Source of the DNA: Cyanomargarita calcarea GSE-NOS-MK-12-04C
GTDB lineage: Bacteria > Cyanobacteriota > Cyanobacteriia > Cyanobacteriales > Nostocaceae
Assembly (NCBI GenBank): GCA_019359595.1
Contig: JAHHGZ010000003.1
Coordinates: forward strand, 225,512 to 289,511
Direction: 5' to 3'
Length of the DNA: 64,000 nt
This document shows positions 45,333 to 53,808 of the stretch, in pieces. How positions within the stretch are numbered: position 1 is the first letter of the stretch; each line of letters begins with the position of its first letter. Under the pieces are notes generated by a model. The model made no database searches, had not been told where the DNA came from, and worked only from the letters and a program-made list of their open reading frames with translations. Position numbers and translations under genes: made by a program.

Positions 45333-46357
45333 GCTGCTACCTTGGCTAAGTTCAACTCAATTAATTCACCCTGCTTTTTCATCGACTGAGTAGCAGCTTC
45401 TAAAATCCTCACTACCTGAAGTCCGGCTTCCCCATCCGTAATTGGGCGATCGCCTGTTTTAATGCAATTAATAAAATGCAAGCCTTCTGTCCGCAGTGCT
45501 TCTGTCATGTCTAAATGGGGTGCCCACATATCACCTGTCCGGTAGCCAATCAGCATCTGGTAAAGGCTTTCAGTATTGCCGTTGAGGGTAATACCCTTGT
45601 CATATATCTTCAACTTTTCGCTAGGTTCCAAATCATCGAAGACGATCATCTTTTGCGAGCCACCAATTAGGGTACGTCGCACTTTCACTGGTGCTAGCCA
45701 GTTGACATGGATATGTGCCATCAAGTTGCCTTCAAAGAATAAGGTCAAATAGGCGATATTTTCCGGACCTCCAGGGACATGACTCATCCCTGTCGCCGAA
45801 ACCGCATAGGGTTGAGATGGCAAAACATAGCTCATAATCGATAAGTCATGTACTGCCAAATCCCAAATCACGTTAACATCGTGCTGGAATAGCCCTAAAT
45901 TCACACGTACCGAATCATAGTAATAAATATCACCTAGTGCGTTAGTGGAAACTAAGTCTCGCATCTTGCGTACTGCGCCAGTGTAGACAAAGGTGTGATC
46001 CACCATCAGCACCAAATTGCGCTTTTGGGCCTCATCTATCAGTCGCATTGCTTGCTCAGAGGAGACAGTCATCGGTTTCTCTACCAATACGTGCTTACCA
46101 GCCTGCAATGCAGCCAAAGCCAAGTTGAAGTGAGTAGAAACTGGAGTTGCGATCGCCACAGCATCAATCTTGGGGTCTGAAAATATGTCACGACAATCTG
46201 TAGTCAGATTGATTTTGGGATATCTGGTCTGCACCTTTGCCAACAATTCTGGTTTAAAATCGCTGACCATTGTTACCTGAGCTCCAGGGATGTCTGAAAA
46301 ATTTCTGACTAGGTTTGGACCCCAGTAACCATAGCCAATGACACCAATATTAATCAT
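45329..46357 (-). CDS. Gfo/Idh/MocA-family sugar-nucleotide oxidoreductase (WlbA-like)
   Basis: A 342-residue NAD(P)-dependent dehydrogenase. Nucleotide-binding GVIGYGYWGPNLVRNF at the N-terminus; EKPMTVSSEQA carries the catalytic Lys; the beta-sheet C-terminal domain has WDLAVHDLSIMSYV, typical of sugar-nucleotide 3-oxidases. It is the first gene of the minus-strand sugar operon. The ATG at 46357 is preferred to a TTG at 46369. Expected to oxidise the 3-hydroxyl of a UDP-sugar before amination by the next gene's product. Confidence 0.9.
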   Translation of the reverse strand: MINIGVIGYGYWGPNLVRNFSDIPGAQVTMVSDFKPELLAKVQTRYPKINLTTDCRDIFSDPKIDAVAIATPVSTHFNLALAALQAGKHVLVEKPMTVSSEQAMRLIDEAQKRNLVLMVDHTFVYTGAVRKMRDLVSTNALGDIYYYDSVRVNLGLFQHDVNVIWDLAVHDLSIMSYVLPSQPYAVSATGMSHVPGGPENIAYLTLFFEGNLMAHIHVNWLAPVKVRRTLIGGSQKMIVFDDLEPSEKLKIYDKGITLNGNTESLYQMLIGYRTGDMWAPHLDMTEALRTEGLHFINCIKTGDRPITDGEAGLQVVRILEAATQSMKKQGELIELNLAKVAA

Positions 46358-46434
46358 GTTATTTACCAATGTACTCCAAAGTAATACCGTTATTGCTCTA
46401 AATAGCAGGTTACTAAATCAGTTGTAAAAAATAA

Positions 46435-46465
46435 GATTCCCGACTTCTTTAAGAAGTCGGGAATC
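46435..46465. terminator. Perfect hairpin, possible terminator of the PEP-CTERM gene
   Basis: GATTCCCGACTTCTT-T-AAGAAGTCGGGAATC, a 15-bp perfect stem with almost no loop, preceded by an A-run (T-run on the minus strand), between the PEP-CTERM gene and the sugar operon. Copies of this sequence type occur widely in Nostocales, so it may also be a repeat. Confidence 0.55.
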
Positions 46466-46553
46466 TAGGTATCTACCATTTTCACAAGTGTTTTGTTTTG
46501 TTGTTTATTTTTCAGTTTTCCTCAAGCTAACCGAATTTTAAATACTTAGTCTA

Positions 46554-47186
46554 TTAGTCCTGATTAGCTTTTCCCTTTTCATATTTATTAAAAGTCGCAC
46601 CGAGTAAAAAAGTAACTACTGCACCAACCCATAAATTTGATTCGGGAACTGTCTTCGGTGGTTCTTGGACGCTAAATATAGCATAGTTTGCTTGTTCATT
46701 ACCTTGTGTAAAAATGTCTTGACTCTCTCCTATAAAATTATCCCACCTTGTAATATAACTATCGACTTTGCTGACAAGAAATAGAGTGCCATTGGGGGCA
46801 ACTACTCCTCGATATGGAAGCAAAGCTGATGGATAGCTATTAACTTTTGTTGGTACAGGTTGTTGGGAGTTCATTAAGGATGCAATGTTGTCAACAGCTT
46901 TTTTGGCGATTTGGGAATTATCCCAAAAAGTAGGTCTATTAAAATCGGAACTATTGGGAGAGCCAAATAAGTTCAGAAATGAATCATATTTGAACGTAAC
47001 ATCATAATTGATGCCATCAAGCACTAAGCCCTGAATTTTACTGACATTACCCGGATTCCTGTATATCATTTCCACTGCGGCGGCAGGAGTAGTATTAGCA
47101 ACAATAGCGGTAATACCAATTAGGCTTGCTAGATAACAAGCTTTTGCTTTAAATGGGTTATTAGCTAAGTAGTATTTAGTAAGCAT
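46554..47186 (-). CDS. PEP-CTERM-type secreted protein (exosortase substrate)
   Basis: A 210-residue exported protein. N-terminal signal peptide (ACYLASLIGITAIVANTTPAAAV, cleavage expected after AAA). C-terminus: proline-rich PPKTVPESN, a hydrophobic helix LWVGAVVTFLLGATF and a basic tail NKYEKGK, i.e. a PEP-CTERM-like sorting signal, with VPES replacing the usual VPEP. Such proteins are sorted by exosortases, which co-occur with exopolysaccharide loci; the gene lies beside one here. The central domain is not recognised. The ATG at 47186 or a GTG at 47192 may be the start. Confidence 0.7.
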   Translation of the reverse strand: MLTKYYLANNPFKAKACYLASLIGITAIVANTTPAAAVEMIYRNPGNVSKIQGLVLDGINYDVTFKYDSFLNLFGSPNSSDFNRPTFWDNSQIAKKAVDNIASLMNSQQPVPTKVNSYPSALLPYRGVVAPNGTLFLVSKVDSYITRWDNFIGESQDIFTQGNEQANYAIFSVQEPPKTVPESNLWVGAVVTFLLGATFNKYEKGKANQD

Positions 47187-47230
47187 TCTCACGTTCTTTT
47201 TTAAGTGTAGATATACCCTAGCATCGAAAA

Positions 47231-47488
47231 TTAAGCAGGAGTATCTGCTTCTGCCGACTGTATGTAAAGGTCAGCAGCCAAAAATCCTGCTAGCAACACA
47301 GCACCAAAAATTCCCATGCTAATACACTGATTCTGCCACAAAGAATAAAAAGTAACGGGTGGGAGCCACGAGTCTTTAGACCGTGGAGGAAAGCCGAAAA
47401 GTGGTTTTAACCACCAGTGAATACTAACACGTGTATCCATAACCATCTTTTTTGTGAATAGTTTTGCAGTATTTATAAGAAACATCAA
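47231..47488 (-). CDS. Questionable small ORF across the IscB element end
   Basis: An 85-residue frame whose first half is encoded by the 3' end of iscB and the element's terminal hairpin region, and whose C-terminal half (SMGIFGAVLLAGFLAADLYIQ) could be one membrane helix. It may be a chance frame or the 3' remnant of a gene hit by the element. Listed only because it is long for its position. Confidence 0.2.
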   Translation of the reverse strand: MMFLINTAKLFTKKMVMDTRVSIHWWLKPLFGFPPRSKDSWLPPVTFYSLWQNQCISMGIFGAVLLAGFLAADLYIQSAEADTPA

Positions 47489-48737
47489 ATTTACCCTGTT
47501 GGTGACTCAAACTAAAATTCCCTTTAGCTCGTGTTGCAATTCTTCCAACATAATTACCGATATATTTACCAGTTTTAACAACAGCCACTACAATATCTCC
47601 TGTTTGAAAACCAAAATGAATCTGTTTATTTGTTCGGTGTCTTGTTGGAAACCCATATTTATCGGTGCCACACATTTGTCTAGTACCGTGCCCTGTAGCT
47701 TTTATTAACAGGGGTTTGGTTACTAATACTTTTAATGACTCAATCTCACCTACACAAGCTGCATCAATCCAGTGTGCTTTGGGTAATTCTAAAGCAATCC
47801 TGTTGAATTTTGTACGTCCTCCAGAGCCTGTAACTATTGGCAATCCTGTCTTCTTTAGTGCGTTAAATAATGCCCAGCGGGTTGAATTGACAGCCGCAGC
47901 ATCTTTTAAAGGTCGTTTCGCTTGAGCTAGAACTTTCTTTAAAACTTCGGGTTTTTTAGAGAGAAATTCTTTAATGTATTGTGTGCCTTTTTTCTTGTTG
48001 CAAGAATCACAAGCTAAACAAAGGTTTGATATTCTATTACTTCCGCCTTTAGCTTTTGGTTGAATATGTTCTATTTGTAATGGAACGTTTTCAACGTCGC
48101 AGTAAGCACACTTTCTATCCCATTTATTCAGGAGATATTCGCGAACTTCATAACCCGCAAGTTCGCCCTGTTGGTATTCGATTCCTGATATTTCGGGGTT
48201 TTCGTGTTGCTGCAAATCAAACCTAACCAACTCTTGAGATATCCCTGTGATTGGTGCAAATTTGATTAATTTGTTTACCCAAGTTATAGTGGTTTTTACT
48301 CTATGTCCCAAGCTAGGTACTAACCAACCAGCACGACGAGTTCTATTTAAAAACCTAGGTTTGCGATAACGAGTATGTCTACTTCTGCGGCTACCTCTTG
48401 AAGCGGAACGTGATTCTAAAGACTTCTTTATTGTCTGTCCTCGGTGGGTAAGTTCAGCCCCAAAAATAACACTTTGCCGTGAAGCTCGCCACGGGGATAC
48501 GGACAGGTGGCAGACTTCACCTTGAGTTAAAGCAATACCTGTGGTCTTTGAGCCTGGGTCTAACTTAATTTGAATAGGTCTAGTTGGTTCGACTGAGACA
48601 CTTTTCAAGATTAAAGTAAATGGATATTTTCTGAATATTGCAGCATTGCCAGTTTTTAAGAGTTTTCTAGCGTCAGCGGGATGTATTGGGTTGCACGGTT
48701 TTTTGTTGGTATCGATTACAAAGACGAAATTAGACAT
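47424..48737 (-). CDS. iscB: IscB RNA-guided HNH/RuvC endonuclease
   Basis: A 437-residue ancestor-type Cas9 relative. N-terminal PLMP-like domain (KPCNPIHPADARKLLKTG); RuvC-I with IKLDPGSKTTGIAL (Asp near residue 59); bridge-helix-like Arg-rich segment (RSASRGSRRSRHTRYRKPRF, near 109-128); RuvC-II QELVRFDLQ (Glu near 180); HNH domain with CAYCDVENVPLQIEHI...CDSCNKKKG, the catalytic His in IEHIQP and four zinc Cys; RuvC-III HWIDAACVG (Asp). All catalytic residues are present, so it is probably active. It uses the omega RNA encoded just upstream. It lies between the PEP-CTERM gene and the wzc-like gene. Confidence 0.93.
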   Translation of the reverse strand: MSNFVFVIDTNKKPCNPIHPADARKLLKTGNAAIFRKYPFTLILKSVSVEPTRPIQIKLDPGSKTTGIALTQGEVCHLSVSPWRASRQSVIFGAELTHRGQTIKKSLESRSASRGSRRSRHTRYRKPRFLNRTRRAGWLVPSLGHRVKTTITWVNKLIKFAPITGISQELVRFDLQQHENPEISGIEYQQGELAGYEVREYLLNKWDRKCAYCDVENVPLQIEHIQPKAKGGSNRISNLCLACDSCNKKKGTQYIKEFLSKKPEVLKKVLAQAKRPLKDAAAVNSTRWALFNALKKTGLPIVTGSGGRTKFNRIALELPKAHWIDAACVGEIESLKVLVTKPLLIKATGHGTRQMCGTDKYGFPTRHRTNKQIHFGFQTGDIVVAVVKTGKYIGNYVGRIATRAKGNFSLSHQQGKFDVSYKYCKTIHKKDGYGYTC

Positions 48738-48990
48738 TTTGGGAAACTCCGTAAACGGGTAATGTTTGCTTCGACAAAGTTAAAGGTCGGTACTATCTTG
48801 ACGACACTGGCTTAACCCGAATCAGCCTGTTTAATCGCCTAGTTCTAGAGCAGAGGACTAGCACGCATCCTCCGGTAGGTCTTAAACTCTTGCCTTTAAC
48901 GTAGCTTGCGCTGAGTCTGGTCAGCTATTTCTGAAGGGGAACTTCAAGCAATTGCTAGAAGCCCAGTGTCTTCAGACCTGGGTTGCTGAC
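48738..48990 (-). ncRNA. Omega (HEARO) RNA region of the IscB element
   Basis: The ~250 bp directly 5' of iscB on the minus strand is rich in stems: CCCAG..CTGGG near 48960-48980 and several internal pairs; the 3' end reads CCGTTTACGGAGTTTCCC just before the iscB ATG. Omega/HEARO RNAs are encoded at exactly this place, with the guide at the 5' end (higher coordinates, about 48985-49050). Ends were set by eye; a covariance search was not possible. Confidence 0.7.
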
Positions 48991-49060
48991 TTTCTTTTAC
49001 GGCAAATGCTTGCAGGTCAACAGCCTAATTGCCTACTTGACACAAAGGGAATCACACAAA

Positions 49061-50184
49061 ACTAGAACGAGTCAAACCTACAAAAAAATCCTCACCACCG
49101 AAAAACTGGGTGCGACTGCACTGATTTACTTTCTTAACTGCTAGGGAACTTATTTTGACTTTTAAAAACAGACAATAAATTAAGTCACAACTCTAAACTA
49201 CCTTTCGCTTGATGATTGGCGATGAACCCAGTAAAAATCGAACTTTTATCATGTCAAATTATGAAGTTTTGAGTTTATGTGCCCTATATATAAAAGCAAC
49301 CGTTCACCCTCCATCACACCTCAACGAGAAATTAACGATTCCACAATATTACAGGGCACAGTGAGTAATTACATATAAACCTTATTTAAAATAAATACCT
49401 ATTTTTTATATGTAATTTTTATTAGATTACCATGTTTTAGATTTGCTTAGAAGCTTCATCAAAAATTTATATAAGTATGAGTAGCAGCACGATTTTAATA
49501 GAGTCTCTGTTGTGGTCTGTATGAAGTTTTTGCTATTAAAGTACTTACGCATTGACAAAGGGATACAATAATGCGTTTATTAATAGGTATATACTATAAC
49601 ACATAACTGCTAACATTTGCTACATAAGAACATAAATAAACTGTAAGACTAAAAAATAGCTAGGATGCAGGCATGACAAGCTTCATAATCCTCAAAACTA
49701 ATTGGTCATACTTCCATTTATTATGAGTAAATCTAATTAGTTCGGTTACTTTTTTATGCAAGGTTCTATAAAATTGGCGCAAGTTTGGTCATCTTGACTT
49801 CATAGGAAAGAAACTATTAAATTTAGATCCAATTGATGTGCTTAATTTTTCGTTATGTAGTTGGAAATTTTCCCGATGGCGGAGTTAAACCTGCTATTTG
49901 CTATTAAATATACGTGTAATAGCTTGATTATTCAATCAATATATATAATTAGATATTTCAGTGTATAATATCTGGAAAGTCATTCAAAAACTTAGGTGAA
50001 GAATCGTAAAACTCTCAACTTATGTCATAATGGCTTGAGCATCAAAATTGAAAGTTATTTTGTTAGTTTTAGATTAGTACATAATTTAGATATAGACCTC
50101 AGCCTTTGGACGGTGATGGTAAAAACTTCTTGTACTTATAAATTTTATATAAATCCTGTTTAACTTGTTATCAAGTATCTATAG
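49061..50184. other. 1.1-kb AT-rich non-coding region before the wzc-like gene
   Basis: No convincing ORF, tRNA or tandem repeat. It may hold the left end of the IscB element and a long 5' leader for the kinase gene. No clear NtcA or LexA site was found by eye. Confidence 0.5.
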
Positions 50185-52335
50185 ATGATGGGGAATAATT
50201 TTTCTAAAGCCTCAAGTTCTGCGCAAGATCGCAACTTTGACTCAGCATCTCCTCAATCTGAGCCTTTTGGATGGTCTGAAGGACAAGGAGATGATTGGAG
50301 CTTTCGGGAGTTTTTAGGTATTTTACAAAGACGAGCATTCGTCGTGATGGGAGTTGCGAGCTTGGTGATGACGAATTCCGTCATTTCGTTAATGAACCAA
50401 AAAACTGAGTATGAAAGCAACTTTCGGCTCTTAGTGGAACCCGTGAATGATGATAGCAAAGCTCTGGATATAGTGAAAGACCAGAACACCACTAAGTCTA
50501 GTCTGGACTATGAAAGTCAAATTCAGGTTCTCAAGAGTCCTGAGTTGGTGCAAGATATTATCAAGCACTTACAAAATCTATATCCAGAAATAAATTATAC
50601 CGCGCTTGTAAATTCTTTAACTATTACTCGCTTAGGTGAGACTAAAATTATCACGGTTAGCTACCGAAATCAGAATCGGGAAAAAGTGACAATAGTTACC
50701 AAGCAGATTGCAGATGATTACTTAAAATACAGTTTGGAAAAGCGACAAACCAAGTTAAGTCAGGGGAAGAGTTTTGTTGACGAACAACTGCCATTAATAC
50801 AGCAACGAGTCGATCGGATTCAAAAGAACTTGCAACTCTTCCGACAGAAGTATGATTTTATTGACCCAGAAACCCAGACACAGCAAATAAATAATCAAGT
50901 CAATATATTATCTCAGCAAAGGCTAGGAATTAATCAACAGTTAGCCCAAGCTCGTGACAATTTAGCTAACTTGCAGGGGCAAAATGGGGAACTAGCAGCC
51001 CTAAATGATGATGCCAGATATCAGCAATTAATTGTTCGGGTGCGGCAATTGGAAGCTCAGATAGCTGAAGATTCATCTCGTTTCCAAGCGGATAATCCAA
51101 GTATTCAAGCATTGAAGGATAAAAGGGACAACTTGCTACCCTTGCTACGTCAAGAAGCACAGCGTTCTATAAATATAAAAGTCGCAACTGCAGCAACTCA
51201 ACTTCAGGTTCTGGAGGTGCAAAATGGAGAACTTGCCAAAGCCGAACAGAAACTTGAACAAAAGCGTAAGCAGTTACCCGATCTGACACGGCAATATACG
51301 GAAATGCAGCGAGGATTGCAGGTTGCAACTGAGAGCTTGAACCGTTTTCTCGCTACCCGTGAAAACCTGCAAATTCAGATAGCCCAGACAGAATTACCTT
51401 GGCAGTTAATTCAACTACCAAGCACACCAAAAAGTACTGGATCTTTAGATGCAAAACCTAGCTTGCTGATGGGATTGCTGGGGAGTGTTGCTTTAGGAAT
51501 TGGCATTGCTGTGCTGATTGAAAAGCTTGACAATACTTACCATACAGCCATTGAACTGAAGGAGAGGATTAAGCTGCCGTTGTTAGGAACTATTCCTTTT
51601 GAAAAGCAACTTCAAAGTGAACAAAATCGTCTGATTAAACAAAAAGCTCCCCCAGTGGGAAAGCCGCCAAATTTGTTGCGTCAGGGTATTCCCGATCTAG
51701 CAGTTGTACCTCACCAAGATTATAATAGTTACTCTGTGAAATTTGTCGAAGCCTTACGGGTACTTTATACAAACATCCAGTTCCTCAGTTCCGATCGGTC
51801 TGTTCGTTCTGTCGTTATCAGTTCGGCAATATCTGGTGACGGCAAATCAACGGTTGCATTCAATTTGGCTCAGATAGCGGCAACAATGGGGCTGCGGGTA
51901 TTACTGGTAGATGCCGATATGCGACAGCCCCAAATTCACACGCTGTCAAATTTAAATAATTTGTGGGGATTGAGTAATTTAATTTCGACAAACTTGCCAT
52001 TAAATGACGTCATCAGGCAAATACCTTCTATAAGGCAATTATCAGTGATTACCTCTGGACCAATACCACCCGATCCCACCAAATTACTTTCATCTGCAAA
52101 GATGAAATTATTAATGGAAGAGTTTCATAATTCTTTTGATTTGGTAATTTATGATGCTCCCCAATTGGTGGGACTAGCTGATGCTAGCTTGTTGATACCC
52201 CATACTAACGGCATTTTACTAGTGGTGAGGATGGATAAAACAGACAGTTCAGTGTTAAAGCGAGCATTGGATAACCTGAAACTTTCCCGGATGAATGTTT
52301 TAGGTGTGATTGGCAATGCTCAGAAAAGTAATTAG
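50185..52335 (+). CDS. Wzc-like polysaccharide copolymerase/tyrosine autokinase
   Basis: A 716-residue inner-membrane protein controlling polysaccharide chain length and export. Wzz domain with TM1 near residue 55 (AFVVMGVASLVMTNSVISL), a long periplasmic coiled coil (about 200-400), TM2 near 425-445 (LLMGLLGSVALGIGIAVLIE) and a cytoplasmic BY-kinase domain: Walker A ISGDGKST (near 553), Walker A' LLVDADMRQP (near 574), Walker B LVIYDAP. It ends GVIGNAQKSN and lacks the Tyr-rich tail usual in BY-kinases. It faces away from the polysaccharide cluster but probably serves it. Confidence 0.9.
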   Translation: MMGNNFSKASSSAQDRNFDSASPQSEPFGWSEGQGDDWSFREFLGILQRRAFVVMGVASLVMTNSVISLMNQKTEYESNFRLLVEPVNDDSKALDIVKDQNTTKSSLDYESQIQVLKSPELVQDIIKHLQNLYPEINYTALVNSLTITRLGETKIITVSYRNQNREKVTIVTKQIADDYLKYSLEKRQTKLSQGKSFVDEQLPLIQQRVDRIQKNLQLFRQKYDFIDPETQTQQINNQVNILSQQRLGINQQLAQARDNLANLQGQNGELAALNDDARYQQLIVRVRQLEAQIAEDSSRFQADNPSIQALKDKRDNLLPLLRQEAQRSINIKVATAATQLQVLEVQNGELAKAEQKLEQKRKQLPDLTRQYTEMQRGLQVATESLNRFLATRENLQIQIAQTELPWQLIQLPSTPKSTGSLDAKPSLLMGLLGSVALGIGIAVLIEKLDNTYHTAIELKERIKLPLLGTIPFEKQLQSEQNRLIKQKAPPVGKPPNLLRQGIPDLAVVPHQDYNSYSVKFVEALRVLYTNIQFLSSDRSVRSVVISSAISGDGKSTVAFNLAQIAATMGLRVLLVDADMRQPQIHTLSNLNNLWGLSNLISTNLPLNDVIRQIPSIRQLSVITSGPIPPDPTKLLSSAKMKLLMEEFHNSFDLVIYDAPQLVGLADASLLIPHTNGILLVVRMDKTDSSVLKRALDNLKLSRMNVLGVIGNAQKSN

Positions 52336-52470
52336 TTATATCTAATCTGTTTACATTGGAATTATCTTTTTTAACGCAGAGGATCGCAAAGTACAGCGCA
52401 GAGTTTAAAAGAGATTTTGATGCATTCAGATACAAACGGAAACGATAATAGAGAAGATTCCAAAACTACA

Positions 52471-52722
52471 TTAATTATCAATAACGCGGACATAAATAGC
52501 GCGGACAATTTCCTGAGCTATCATTAAGCATATGTTTTTTACTTTGATGATAAAACAAGGATGACGTTGTTCTAAAGTTATTTCATTACCTGGTGTCAGC
52601 CCCATTAATAAAAGTTGTTTGAGAATTTTTTCATCTTCACTTTTACAATAAATTATAATTCCCCGCTCTCCAGGATTGAGTAATTCTAAAGAGCAACCAG
52701 TCACATCAAAGGGACTAAACAT
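52471..52722 (-). CDS. feoA: FeoA-family SH3-like protein
   Basis: An 83-residue FeoA domain (PGERGIIIYCKSEDEKILKQLLLMGLTPGNEITL, then the C-terminal LMIAQEIVRAIYVRVI). FeoA assists ferrous iron uptake through FeoB, but single FeoA genes are standard members of the heterocystous nif cluster next to fdxH, as here. No feoB is visible. It lies 145 bp after fdxH on the same strand. Confidence 0.88.
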   Translation of the reverse strand: MFSPFDVTGCSLELLNPGERGIIIYCKSEDEKILKQLLLMGLTPGNEITLEQRHPCFIIKVKNICLMIAQEIVRAIYVRVIDN

Positions 52723-52867
52723 ATAACCTCAAATAATCGTCAATTCATAATTTGTGACAATATATATTTAAACGCAGAAGCACAGGGAGGTTTTTAATAA
52801 TAAAGAAGTCATAGCTTTTTTAGGGCTAAGACTTCAATCCTAGTTAGCTTCACAAAAAAACGGTAAT

Positions 52868-53167
52868 TTAGACTAGGTAAGGCTCTTGGTGGGTTTTAAT
52901 TGTGCAATTAGAACGTGGATAGGTAACGCACAATAGAGCGAATCCTTTTGAGATTTGCTCGTCATCTAAAAAGATTTGATCGGATTGATCGACTTCACCT
53001 TCAACAATCTTGCCTACACAGCTAGAACAAGAACCAGCATGGCAGGAAAAAGGTAACTCAATACCGCTTTCTTCTGCTGCGTCCAAAATTGTAGTATCTT
53101 CGTCAACCTCAATTGTGGTGTCGAGTTCCTGCTTTTTGTTGATTAATCTTACCTGATAGCTAGCCAT
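52868..53167 (-). CDS. fdxH: Heterocyst [2Fe-2S] ferredoxin
   Basis: A 99-residue plant-type ferredoxin. Cluster ligands [11 protein letters not shown] plus the fourth Cys in [12 protein letters not shown]. Residues differing from vegetative ferredoxins (e.g. the [12 protein letters not shown]-terminus and [18 protein letters not shown]-terminus) match the heterocyst FdxH type, the electron donor to nitrogenase reductase. GAGGAG lies 9 nt before the ATG. It sits in the classical order hesA-hesB-fdxH-feoA. Confidence 0.95.
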   Translation of the reverse strand: MASYQVRLINKKQELDTTIEVDEDTTILDAAEESGIELPFSCHAGSCSSCVGKIVEGEVDQSDQIFLDDEQISKGFALLCVTYPRSNCTIKTHQEPYLV

Positions 53168-53200
53168 GTTTTGATTCTCCTCAAAAGTTAGTTATTTTTG

Positions 53201-53304
53201 GTTGATAGTTGTTAGTTGATAGTTGATAGTTGTTAGTTGATAGTTGATAGTTGATAGTGGTTGTTTCTCAACTAACTACTAACCATGAACCACTAACTAC
53301 TAAC
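53201..53304. repeat. TAGTTGA heptamer array with inverted arm (hesB-fdxH gap)
   Basis: Tandem TAGTTGA/TAGTTGT units are followed after TGTTTCTC by CTAACTA-type units in the opposite sense, so the array can fold into a long imperfect hairpin. It fills the hesB-fdxH spacer. A second such array lies in the hesA-hesB spacer. Confidence 0.8.
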
Positions 53305-53313
53305 AAAACGCCA

Positions 53314-53685
53314 TTAGCTGCAAGGTACACCCTCAGGGCTGCAATCACCGGCTTTAAATGATTTGCCACAGCCGCAGGTATCAGTTGCATTGGGGTTGCT
53401 AAATTTAAAACCACTTTCCATTACCCCATCAATGAAATCGATAACCATGCCTTGCAATAAAGAGGCACTTTTGGCCTCAACATAAATCAGTATCTTGCCT
53501 TGTTGGATGACTACATCATCTGGTTGTGGCGAGCTTGTAACATCCATTGCATACTCATAGCCGCTACAGCCACCATCTTTAACAGAAACGCGGATACCTT
53601 TAGTTATTGCGTTTGCATCGGGAGCAGAACCGAGCAAAAATGTCCGCAGACGAAATTCTGCTTTTTCTGTCAGAGTAACAGTCAT
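53314..53685 (-). CDS. hesB: HesB, A-type Fe-S assembly protein
   Basis: A 123-residue IscA/HesB-family carrier for Fe-S clusters, used in nitrogenase maturation. Conserved cluster Cys: KDGGCSGYEYAMD and the C-terminal DTCGCGKSF; the extra tail FKAGDCSPEGVPCS is characteristic of the heterocyst HesB. AGGAG precedes the ATG by 8 nt. It lies between hesA and fdxH as in other heterocystous nif clusters. Confidence 0.94.
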   Translation of the reverse strand: MTVTLTEKAEFRLRTFLLGSAPDANAITKGIRVSVKDGGCSGYEYAMDVTSSPQPDDVVIQQGKILIYVEAKSASLLQGMVIDFIDGVMESGFKFSNPNATDTCGCGKSFKAGDCSPEGVPCS

Positions 53686-53699
53686 AAAAATCTCCTGAT

Positions 53700-53803
53700 T
53701 TGATAGTTGATAGTTGATAGTTGTTAGTTCCTAGTTGTTATTTCTCTACTAACCACTAACCAATAACCAATAACAACTAACCACTAACCACCAACCACTA
53801 ACA
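53700..53803. repeat. TAGTTGA heptamer array with inverted arm (hesA-hesB gap)
   Basis: GATAGTT/TAGTTGT units up to about 53740, then the reverse-sense units ACTAACC/ACCAATA to 53803; can form an imperfect hairpin in the transcript between hesA and hesB. Confidence 0.8.
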
Positions 53804-53808
53804 ATTAG

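Larger units (their letters stand above)
47350..49060 (-). mobile_element. IscB transposon (IS200/IS605-like, no TnpA)
   Basis: The unit comprises the iscB gene, an upstream structured-RNA region and a 3'-side terminal hairpin at 47366-47386 (CCACG-A-GTCT-TT-AGAC-CGTGG) typical of IS200/IS605 ends. No TnpA Y1 transposase is present, so it is non-autonomous. The outer borders are approximate: the right end is near 47350, the left end is not resolved. Confidence 0.7.

Noticed and set aside
53201..53304. CRISPR-like array
   Set aside because: Units are 7 bp with no spacers; this is an STRR array. No CRISPR repeats or cas genes are present in the window.
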